64,000 nucleotides of DNA, from positions 1 through 64,000 of the forward strand of contig CAZIJH010000004.1 of the NCBI GenBank assembly GCA_964539655.1, in the 5' to 3' direction. Shown in pieces: positions 22,815 to 28,868 of this stretch. Made by a program: the position numbers and the translations under genes. Positions within the stretch are counted from its first letter, which is position 1; each line of letters starts with the position of its first letter. The stretch is from CAZIJH01 sp964539655. Its GTDB lineage: Archaea > Aenigmatarchaeota > Aenigmatarchaeia > CG10238-14 > SCSR01. Below the pieces are notes generated by a model, which had not been told where the DNA came from, did no database searches, and worked only from the letters and a program-made list of their open reading frames with translations.

Positions 22815-23816
22815 TCATTTGAATGAAACTTCTTCCAAATTTTCATCGAGCGTGCATTCTTCTGGCAGCTTGTCCGTCCTTAATCTTTTGAAGGAAGGTG
22901 CCCTGAATTTCAGATTCCTGTTCAGGTGCAAAAATTCAACTTCGGCGACCAGTTCGGGCCTAACCCATTTCGTCTTGCTCAGGATGGAAGGTATTTCTTG
23001 GATTGGCTGGTCACCGAACGGATTTTTATCCGTCTCCAAATTTCTGACCTTGTCGGATATCGCGGAGTATCCCTGCTCGTCCAGTCCTGTGCCCACCCGG
23101 CCGAGATAGTGAAACTTCCTTTTGAAAAAAATTGCGCACAGCAGGGCCCCGAAGTATTTCGCCCGCCATCCTTCTCCTCTTGTGTACCCGACTATCACGC
23201 AATCGAGCGTCCGCAGAGTCTTGAATTTTTTCCAGTCATTGGAACGTCGTCCTGTCTGGTAGCTCGAATCGATGCGCTTCGCCATCACTCCCTCGAAATT
23301 TTTCTCCTTTGCCAGTTTGAACAATTTTTTCCCTTCGCCGAAAACGTGGAAAGATATCAGGAATATTTTGTTCGCTACTACTGTTTCCTGGAGGATTTTT
23401 TTCCTTTCCAAAATCGGAAGATCGGTCAAGTCCTTTCCGTCCTTGTGCAGAATGTCGAAGACGACATAAGTCGCTGGATAGATTTTGGACATCAGCTCTA
23501 TCCTTGTCCTGTCTCCCGTAAGCTCCCTGCTCGCAAGCAATGAGAAATCGGGCTTCCCGTTTTTGAAAACTACTATCTCTCCGTCGAGGATGACGCGCTT
23601 TGCGTTTATGTCCTTCCATATGTTTTTGAATTCCGGATACCTTCCCTCGAAATAGTTGAACCTCCTGTTCAGCAGTTTGAGCGACTTGTTCTCCGTATCG
23701 ATGTAGCTGATCGTCCTCGTGCCGTCGAACTTCAGCTCGAAAATGAATTTCTCGTCGTCGAACGGCTTTGAAATAAATGCCAGCATCGGTTTTATTTCTT
23801 GCCCCCACAGCGACAT
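22815..23816 (-). CDS. ATP-dependent DNA ligase, LigD-like (NHEJ)
   Basis: A 333-residue ligase that seals DNA breaks. The adenylation motif I is ELKFDGTR at about residues 27-34, with Lys as the AMP acceptor; motif III (DGEIVVF), motif IV (EGVMAKR) and motif V (DWKKFKTL) follow, then an OB-fold domain with VGRVGTG and LHLNRNLKFRAPSF. Size and motif spelling match the ligase module of bacterial LigD rather than the longer archaeal replicative ligase. The start MSLWGQEIKPML (23816) is preferred over MLII. Ku ends 15 bases upstream in the same direction, so the two form an NHEJ pair. LigD polymerase and phosphoesterase modules are not in the window. Confidence 0.9.
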   Translation of the reverse strand: MSLWGQEIKPMLAFISKPFDDEKFIFELKFDGTRTISYIDTENKSLKLLNRRFNYFEGRYPEFKNIWKDINAKRVILDGEIVVFKNGKPDFSLLASRELTGDRTRIELMSKIYPATYVVFDILHKDGKDLTDLPILERKKILQETVVANKIFLISFHVFGEGKKLFKLAKEKNFEGVMAKRIDSSYQTGRRSNDWKKFKTLRTLDCVIVGYTRGEGWRAKYFGALLCAIFFKRKFHYLGRVGTGLDEQGYSAISDKVRNLETDKNPFGDQPIQEIPSILSKTKWVRPELVAEVEFLHLNRNLKFRAPSFKRLRTDKLPEECTLDENLEEVSFK

Positions 23817-23831
23817 TATAATCAACAAAAA

Positions 23832-24623
23832 TTATTTTTTCCTTTTCTTTTTCGCGGATTCTACGCTGATCTTCAATGCCTCCATCAGATTCTTAGTCTC
23901 TGCAACCTTCTCTTCCTTGTACGCGAAAATCCTGCCTTCTGATTTTGCCTTTATCAAATCCTTCAACGCTTTTGTGTATGCGTCATTGAATCTTGACGCA
24001 TCGAAATTTTCAACCACCAAATTTTCAACCAGCATCTTCGCGAGATCGAGTTCCTCTTTTTTTGTCTGGACCAATTCCTGAAGTTCCGGCAGCTCGTTGA
24101 TGTTTCTGAGCTCGTCCGCGTAATGCAGGATGTGCATGACAAGCCCGTTCTTGTACGGCCTCAGGGAAATGATGTATTCCTTGTCCCTCATCACGACTTT
24201 TCCGATCGCCGCCTTGTTTGTCAGCCTCATGACTTCGATGAAAAGCGAGTAGGCTTTTTCGCCCTGTTTGTCAGGCACGACATAATAAGATTTCTCGAAA
24301 AATATTGGATCTATCTGAGATACGTCAACGAATTCCTGCACGTCGATCATTTTTGTGGTCTTCGGCTTGACCTTCTGTATGTCATCCCTGCTTACGGCGA
24401 CTATTTTATCTCTCGTTATCCTGTATCCTTTCTCTATTTCGTTCCATTGCACCTCGTGCCCTTCAGGGCACCATCTCTTGTAGCTCAGCTGCTCATGATG
24501 CTCCTGACATAGCATGCTGAAATTTATTCTATTGTCGTCCGCCGCGGCGTACACCCTGACGGGTATTAGAACCATTCCGAATGATATGGAGCCTGTGAAG
24601 ATCGCCCTCGCCACGTACGACAT
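23832..24623 (-). CDS. ku: Ku protein (NHEJ end-binding)
   Basis: A 263-residue Ku homodimer-type protein that binds DNA ends and recruits ligase. The start is placed at 24623 because MSYVARAIFTGSISFGMVLIPV is the canonical N-terminus; the frame extends 28 residues further without Ku similarity. Further signs: FSMLCQEHHEQLSYKRWCPEGHEV, YRITRDKIVAVSRDDI, YYVVPDKQGEKAY and a Lys-rich tail (SAKKKRKK). Length is normal for a bacterial-type Ku. Paired with the ligase downstream. Confidence 0.95.
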   Translation of the reverse strand: MSYVARAIFTGSISFGMVLIPVRVYAAADDNRINFSMLCQEHHEQLSYKRWCPEGHEVQWNEIEKGYRITRDKIVAVSRDDIQKVKPKTTKMIDVQEFVDVSQIDPIFFEKSYYVVPDKQGEKAYSLFIEVMRLTNKAAIGKVVMRDKEYIISLRPYKNGLVMHILHYADELRNINELPELQELVQTKKEELDLAKMLVENLVVENFDASRFNDAYTKALKDLIKAKSEGRIFAYKEEKVAETKNLMEALKISVESAKKKRKK

Positions 24624-24726
24624 CGGCACGATCTTTTTTCCCTGAGCCACCGCTATTAGAGTGATGGAATTCGGATATAAAATTTTTCTTAAAATAAGAT
24701 GGGACAACGCGTCATTTGATTAAATT

Positions 24727-25371
24727 TTATTCTCCGGACCATTCCTGCTGCCTGTCGAATAAGATGTCGTGGTATTCCCAGTACTTGCCTTGCTCGCCGG
24801 CGCACTTGCTAGCTTCCGCTGCCTGGTACGACAGCTTGTGGAAGTTCAGCGGGAAATCCCTGTAATAGATTTTCACTTTGCCTTCGTAGTCCTGCAAAAT
24901 CTGTTTCAACGTCAATTCTGCTTTCGCGCAGAACGGGCACTGGTAGTCAGAAAATTCAACGATTGTGACGTTTGCATTCGCTGACCCGAGCGGCGGATTC
25001 GTTCCTGTCCCTATCTGTGGATTTGCTGACGGATTCGAGAGTTCCGAATCGATTATTGATTTGAAATTTTCCAAAGGAACCGCGCCGACAAGATTTTTTC
25101 CGTTGATGAAAAATGTCGGGGTGCCTTCCACTCCATATGATTTCCCGTCACTGATATCGCTCTGTATTTCGGAATTGTATTTGTTTGTTGTCAGGCAAGT
25201 GCTGAATTGGTCTACGTCAAGTCCGAGTTCGCTTGCATACTGCCCGAATTTTGGAGAGATGACTGCGGGCTTCTGCTGCTGAAGTAAAAAGTATCCGCTG
25301 ACGATTATCGTTAACAATATTAGTAATCCGACGTAGTGCTGGATTTTCAATTTCATTTTATCAATACTCAT
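24727..25371 (-). CDS. DsbA-like thiol oxidoreductase with circularly permuted domain
   Basis: A 214-residue protein: membrane anchor at about residues 13-30, then the segment that in normal DsbA proteins is C-terminal (YASELGLDVDQFSTCL, DGKSYGVEGTPTFFING with the cis-Pro loop, a helix ending SIIDSEL), a 20-residue Pro/Gly/Asn linker, and only then the normally N-terminal half (VTIVEFSDYQCPFC with the CxxC active site, YYRDFPL, EQGKYWEYHDILFD), ending abruptly in QQEWSGE. Both active-site parts are kept in one frame, so it looks like a natural permutant made by tandem duplication and partial loss. It is probably an extracytoplasmic disulfide enzyme in the copper/thiol cluster. A second Met at residue 6 is an alternative start. 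Confidence 0.85.
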   Translation of the reverse strand: MSIDKMKLKIQHYVGLLILLTIIVSGYFLLQQQKPAVISPKFGQYASELGLDVDQFSTCLTTNKYNSEIQSDISDGKSYGVEGTPTFFINGKNLVGAVPLENFKSIIDSELSNPSANPQIGTGTNPPLGSANANVTIVEFSDYQCPFCAKAELTLKQILQDYEGKVKIYYRDFPLNFHKLSYQAAEASKCAGEQGKYWEYHDILFDRQQEWSGE

Positions 25372-25397
25372 TGACGACGTGCTTGCTTAAATCTTAT

Positions 25398-25646
25398 TCA
25401 AAAGCATTGCTGGTATCTGTCAGGATGGTGTGACATGTGCTCCTGCCATTCCGCGTCCGTGTATCCCGCGGGAGTCTGGCATATGTCGTTCGAGTTCTCG
25501 CTCGATATGGCTTTCTGGTAATTCAGGCCGTACTTGCCGAATACAAAAGTGTATGCGACTATGGAAAAAACAACGATGGTAATTATCAGAATTGCAGTCG
25601 TCATGGATACGGTCTTTTCTGATTTTTTCTTTTTCATATTACACAA
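25398..25646 (-). CDS. Small membrane protein, unknown (metal/thiol cluster)
   Basis: An 82-residue protein with a Lys-rich N-terminus, one membrane helix (about residues 17-38) and an outward tail holding CQTPAG, HMSHH and a final QQC, possible metal ligands. The start may be the Met at residue 4. It overlaps the previous gene by a few bases, so it belongs to the same operon as the four-helix protein and DsbA. Confidence 0.65.
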   Translation of the reverse strand: MCNMKKKKSEKTVSMTTAILIITIVVFSIVAYTFVFGKYGLNYQKAISSENSNDICQTPAGYTDAEWQEHMSHHPDRYQQCF

Positions 25647-26034
25647 CTCCCAACGGAACTATATTCGCGTACAGCGATATGAAGCTTGCAACCATCACGA
25701 AGATGTTGAACGCCAGCCAGAAATTTTGGCTACCCGTGAACTTCATTTTGCACGTTTTCTTTTTCCACATGTAAAATCCGATCGCCACGCTAGCGGAGGC
25801 AAGTCCCATTATCGAGAAGAACAGGCTGTAATCCTGCAAAAAAAGCAGCGGCATCCCAGTGACCACTATCCCGAAAGTTGCCAGAAAAACAATCACCACT
25901 TCGCATGCGACATGACAGATATTATGCAAGCCGAGTATTCCCAGTCCTCCGCTAACTCCGCCAAAGATTCCGATGCTTTTCGTTTCCTTGATTTCATTTT
26001 TGCCTCTCGGCTTTTTTATTTTTCCATGCAGCAT
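25639..26034 (-). CDS. Four-helix membrane protein, unknown
   Basis: A 131-residue protein with about four membrane segments. HNICHVACEV in the first hydrophobic region (two Cys, two His) may bind a metal, as in MerC/MerT-type carriers, though I cannot claim membership. A basic YMWKKKTCKMKF loop faces the cytoplasm. It overlaps the small CC-containing ORF upstream and the next gene downstream; likely translationally coupled. Confidence 0.65.
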   Translation of the reverse strand: MLHGKIKKPRGKNEIKETKSIGIFGGVSGGLGILGLHNICHVACEVVIVFLATFGIVVTGMPLLFLQDYSLFFSIMGLASASVAIGFYMWKKKTCKMKFTGSQNFWLAFNIFVMVASFISLYANIVPLGVV

Positions 26035-26129
26035 ACTACCACGTCTTCCAGAGTTTTTTTCAATTTCGCAGCCCAGCTTTTATTTTTCTTTTTCTCGATT
26101 TTTTTCTTCAGATTTTCAAGCATCGACAT
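26016..26129 (-). CDS. Tiny basic ORF with a CC motif
   Basis: The frame from ATG 26129 to TAA 26016 gives 37 residues: a lysine-rich helix followed by LEDVVVCCMEK. It fills the space between the helical protein and the four-helix membrane gene, overlapping the latter in another frame by 19 bases. The vicinal cysteines suit the metal/thiol context. Confidence 0.4.
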   Translation of the reverse strand: MSMLENLKKKIEKKKNKSWAAKLKKTLEDVVVCCMEK

Positions 26130-26134
26130 TCAAA

Positions 26135-26533
26135 TCATTCCTCTTTAGAGTTGGGCTTGTTCAAACACCAGAACAGGCTGTACAGGTCGAACGCGCTCTT
26201 CTCAAGTTTCATCGCTTCGTTGTTGTCCTTTCCCATGTACTTCGTCGAGCTCTCCATCAGGCGCATTGTCGCAGAGAGCAAGTGCTTGCTTATGCACCAG
26301 AGCTCCCCGTTCGGAGAGCCGATCAGTTTTTTTAAAAGTTCTACGCGAAGCTTGCGCACTTCCTGCAGAACGTCGAGGTACATGTCGTTCCCCGTCTTCA
26401 TAGAAGTGAACGCGAGATGCTCCTCGACTGCGATGAGATTCATAATCGCTATGCTCAGGTCTTCCTTGTAAGTAAGGTCGACCTTTGCCTCGTCCGATAT
26501 TTTTTTGTTGTCTTCCTCGCTCAAGCCGTCCAC
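26135..26533 (-). CDS. Conserved-looking helical protein, unknown
   Basis: A 132-residue, wholly helical cytosolic protein (AVEEHLAFTSMKTGND, VLQEVRKLRVELLKKL, ELWCISKHLLSATMRLMESS). It has a bundle pattern and two single cysteines. Its start overlaps the end of the membrane protein upstream by 13 bases. Copper-sensor CsoR proteins are also small helical bundles, but the CsoR Cys-His-Cys pattern is not evident here, so I leave it unassigned. Confidence 0.65.
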   Translation of the reverse strand: MDGLSEEDNKKISDEAKVDLTYKEDLSIAIMNLIAVEEHLAFTSMKTGNDMYLDVLQEVRKLRVELLKKLIGSPNGELWCISKHLLSATMRLMESSTKYMGKDNNEAMKLEKSAFDLYSLFWCLNKPNSKEE

Positions 26534-27072
26534 CCCATTGCATAAAACATCCCGGCGCTTATCGAAAGCAGAGCTATGGCGAGTACGATCGCCTGGAACG
26601 GAACGTAATTTTTGTTCCCGTTATTTTTTCTCAACATATCATGCAACGCGAACGCCGCAACTGTGACAACGCTTCCGATAGTCGCCCCGACAAACAATTT
26701 GTCAATACCGAAAAGCATGAACTTAGGGACGCTACTGCCAAGGAACCCTGCGAAATAAAATGTCGCGACAACCGATATGTACGACAAAAGGATTATTATC
26801 GGGAGCTGGAATTTGATGTAGCCGCTTCCTTTGGATTTTTTGTTCAGCCAGTTGTTGATCCAGTAGCCCGTCGATATTATCAGCCCGCCTACGAAAGTGC
26901 TGACAATAAGATCGTCGATTCCGTACCATCTAGCCGCCAGGACGGCCGCTCCGGTCGCCGCAGTGCAAAGAGGGCAGTGCGCCATGACGAAATTGGAAAA
27001 TAGAGGTATCGATAACAGAGAAGAAATTAAGAAAATTCCAAACATTGCAATTTTGTTTTTTGTTTTTTCCAT
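26521..27072 (-). CDS. Membrane protein with exported CPLC motif
   Basis: A 183-residue protein from the ATG at 27072, supported by an AGGTGA site ten bases earlier. A signal-like helix (residues 8-30) ends in VMAHCPLCTAATG, leaving a CxxC near the outer membrane face; four more membrane helices follow. The CxxC could carry copper or act as a thiol pair with the DsbA-like protein encoded downstream. Family unknown. Confidence 0.7.
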   Translation of the reverse strand: MEKTKNKIAMFGIFLISSLLSIPLFSNFVMAHCPLCTAATGAAVLAARWYGIDDLIVSTFVGGLIISTGYWINNWLNKKSKGSGYIKFQLPIIILLSYISVVATFYFAGFLGSSVPKFMLFGIDKLFVGATIGSVVTVAAFALHDMLRKNNGNKNYVPFQAIVLAIALLSISAGMFYAMGWTA

Positions 27073-27086
27073 TTCTAGTTCACCTT

Positions 27087-27260
27087 TTAATGGCAGCAGT
27101 TCGAGTGGTCGTGATGATCGCCCGACTTTCCCTGGAATTCTTTCACGCATTCCTCGCTGCAGAATTTCTTGCCCTCTGCTTCGATCGCTTTCATGTCCTT
27201 CGTGATCTTCATCTTGCACACAGGGCAAGTTGCATTTCCGAAACTTATTCCGAATACCAT
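27087..27260 (-). CDS. Small YHS/TRASH-type metal-binding protein
   Basis: A 57-residue protein too short for usual ORF limits. ATCPVCKMKIT, then KKFCSEECVKEFQ reproduces the YHS/TRASH zinc-knuckle pattern, and the tail HHDHSNCCH is rich in metal ligands. An AGGTGA site precedes its ATG. Likely a cytosolic copper or heavy-metal chaperone feeding the P1B ATPase at 28869-30947, whose N-terminus has the same kind of domain. Confidence 0.8.
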   Translation of the reverse strand: MVFGISFGNATCPVCKMKITKDMKAIEAEGKKFCSEECVKEFQGKSGDHHDHSNCCH

Positions 27261-27272
27261 TCTTGTTTCACC

Positions 27273-27707
27273 TTAGTGCATGCTGTCCATGCTCGGAGTA
27301 GCGATTGTTCTTGTTATTTTCGCGTTTCCTTCCGAGTCAAGTATGTCGAGGAACACCTTTTCCTCACCGTACATGTGAAGGCAGGGCTGTACCGCCATCC
27401 TGTGTGAGTAATGGAAATTGAGCACGCCGAATTCCTTGGTCCTGATTCCGGCATCGCATTGGGTAACGTCGTTACCTATGCAATTTGCGTCGTATGTCGT
27501 GAATCCCTCAACGGTTCCTGGAACGAGATTCTTTCCGTCCGTGATTTTTCCCATGAAAATGTTCAACGGATTGTCACCAGGATTTCCCTGATAGGAGCTC
27601 ATTCCAGTCGGAACGTATATCTTCGTCAGCATGTAGCCAGTTACCGCTACCAGCACGACTATCACTACCAAGCTTATCGCAGTGCTGTTCTTGAGTTCGA
27701 TTTTCAT
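27273..27707 (-). CDS. Membrane-anchored extracytoplasmic protein, metal cluster
   Basis: A 144-residue protein with an N-terminal membrane helix (about residues 11-30) and an outer domain containing single cysteines (ANCIGN, QCDAG, PCLHMYGEE) and a Met/His tail SMDSMH. The mix of Met, His and Cys fits outer-face copper binding. It begins the minus-strand operon that runs down to the DsbA-like gene, with a TATA box and palindromic operator just upstream. Confidence 0.65.
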   Translation of the reverse strand: MKIELKNSTAISLVVIVVLVAVTGYMLTKIYVPTGMSSYQGNPGDNPLNIFMGKITDGKNLVPGTVEGFTTYDANCIGNDVTQCDAGIRTKEFGVLNFHYSHRMAVQPCLHMYGEEKVFLDILDSEGNAKITRTIATPSMDSMH

Positions 27708-27730
27708 AACAAATTGATTAAAAAAACAGC

Positions 27731-27740
27731 ATATAAAATA
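27731..27740 (-). promoter_or_regulatory. TATA box of the metal-cluster operon
   Basis: On the minus strand TATTTTATAT lies 24-33 bases before the ATG at 27707. The palindrome at 27745-27760 sits directly upstream, over the BRE position. Confidence 0.55.
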
Positions 27741-27744
27741 ATAT

Positions 27745-27760
27745 GTGAAACTAGTTTCAC
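27745..27760 (-). promoter_or_regulatory. Perfect palindrome, probable operator
   Basis: GTGAAACTAGTTTCAC is a perfect 16-base inverted repeat abutting the TATA box of the metal-cluster operon and 13 bases from the end of the HTH regulator gene. Binding there would block or steer TBP/TFB. The adjacent regulator is the natural candidate ligand. Confidence 0.65.
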
Positions 27761-27773
27761 CTAGTAATTCATT

Positions 27774-28262
27774 TTATTTTGTCACAATTACGTTTGACAT
27801 TCCTCTTCTTCTTCTTTCAACAAGTCCTTTGGTTTCTAATTTATCAAGCAAACGGGTGACTTTCACTTTATTCATTCCACTTCTTTCTACCAACTCATTC
27901 TGAAAAATAAGTCCGTCACTGTTTCCGATAAGTTCGTAGATTTTTTTCTCGTCTCCTTCAAGATTTTTCACAACTTTTTTCCATCTCTGCTGGCTTTCGA
28001 CAACAGTTCTTTCAGACTGCCTTCTGCTCAAAATCAGCAAGGCTCCAAATCCGCCGAGACCGAAATCAACTATGTATCCGAGCACAGCGGGAATCGGTAT
28101 GTTCGCCCTGAAGGGGCATATGTTGTCGGGCAGATCGCAGTCCTTGTGCAGAAGGGCCTGCAAAGAAAGTATCTCGTTCACCATGAAGGAATGTATAAGG
28201 AAAATCGTAACGGCTATCCCAATGAGCATCCATCCTATAGTTTTCGAGTTAATTGATTCCAT
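27774..28262 (-). CDS. Membrane-bound winged-helix transcriptional regulator
   Basis: A 162-residue protein: two membrane helices (about residues 9-30 and 55-80) with a loop between them holding LHKDCDLPDNICPF, then a cytosolic winged helix (about 100-162) with QNELVERSGMNKVKVTRLLDKLETKGLVERRRRGMSN as helix-turn-helix plus wing. The two cysteines in the outer loop could sense metal or redox state. Its gene directly precedes the palindrome and the metal operon, so it probably regulates that operon from the membrane. Similar one-component membrane HTH proteins are common in archaea. Confidence 0.85.
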   Translation of the reverse strand: MESINSKTIGWMLIGIAVTIFLIHSFMVNEILSLQALLHKDCDLPDNICPFRANIPIPAVLGYIVDFGLGGFGALLILSRRQSERTVVESQQRWKKVVKNLEGDEKKIYELIGNSDGLIFQNELVERSGMNKVKVTRLLDKLETKGLVERRRRGMSNVIVTK

Positions 28263-28367
28263 ATTTCTACCTCGTTAACATCAGTATAAAAGCTTTTAGA
28301 AATTTTGTTCGCCCCGTTTTTCCATCAAGCATTTAAAATTAATTTTCGGTTTATTTTAACAATAGCT

Positions 28368-28857
28368 ATGCCAGTGATAACGAAAAGTCCCGAAATTCAG
28401 CTTTACAATCTTGAAGAAATAAAATTTCCGAAAGACTTCCCGACGAACGGGAATTCGTCCATAGGAAAAATATTGGACAGCATCGGCAACAGATGGGGAG
28501 CAAATATCTTGTTGGCTTCCGATATATACCGCAAGCCACATGTTTTGAGATTCGACGACGCGTTATACGATTTTACATCGAGATACAATACGGTACCCAC
28601 GTTGCAGCAAGTACCTCAGTCAAATTACAATTGGCTTTGGTTCAGGGGCAAAGCGACATGCTTCCTGACATTGAAAGACATGGAAGTCGCTCAGGAAAAG
28701 GCGCAGGACCCGAAAAAAAACGCCGATTTTTGCGATGTGCGAGAAATTGGACAAGTACAGAAAAGAAATCGCCGTATGGAAGATTGACGAGGACAGATTG
28801 GGGGTGTTGATTAGTCCGAGCGGATTGGCAAAGCCTTTCAGGATTACAAAAAATTAA
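28368..28857 (+). pseudogene. Unknown gene with a frameshift at an A8 tract
   Basis: The reading frame starts at 28368 (MPVITKSPEIQLYNLEE) and gives a believable protein until a run of eight A at 28713-28720, after which it turns implausible and stops at 28787. In the next frame a good sequence continues (MCEKLDKYRKEIAVW, LGVLISPSGLAKPF) to the TAA at 28857. Removing one A joins the parts into about 162 residues. It may be a sequencing error, a true frameshift mutation or slippage-dependent expression. Family unknown. Confidence 0.6.
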
Positions 28858-28868
28858 TTATCCAACTT

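Noticed and set aside
28493..28810. 105-residue ORF inside the frameshifted gene
   Set aside because: Its first part is a shadow; only the end from about 28730 is the true downstream frame, and this is covered in the frameshift entry.
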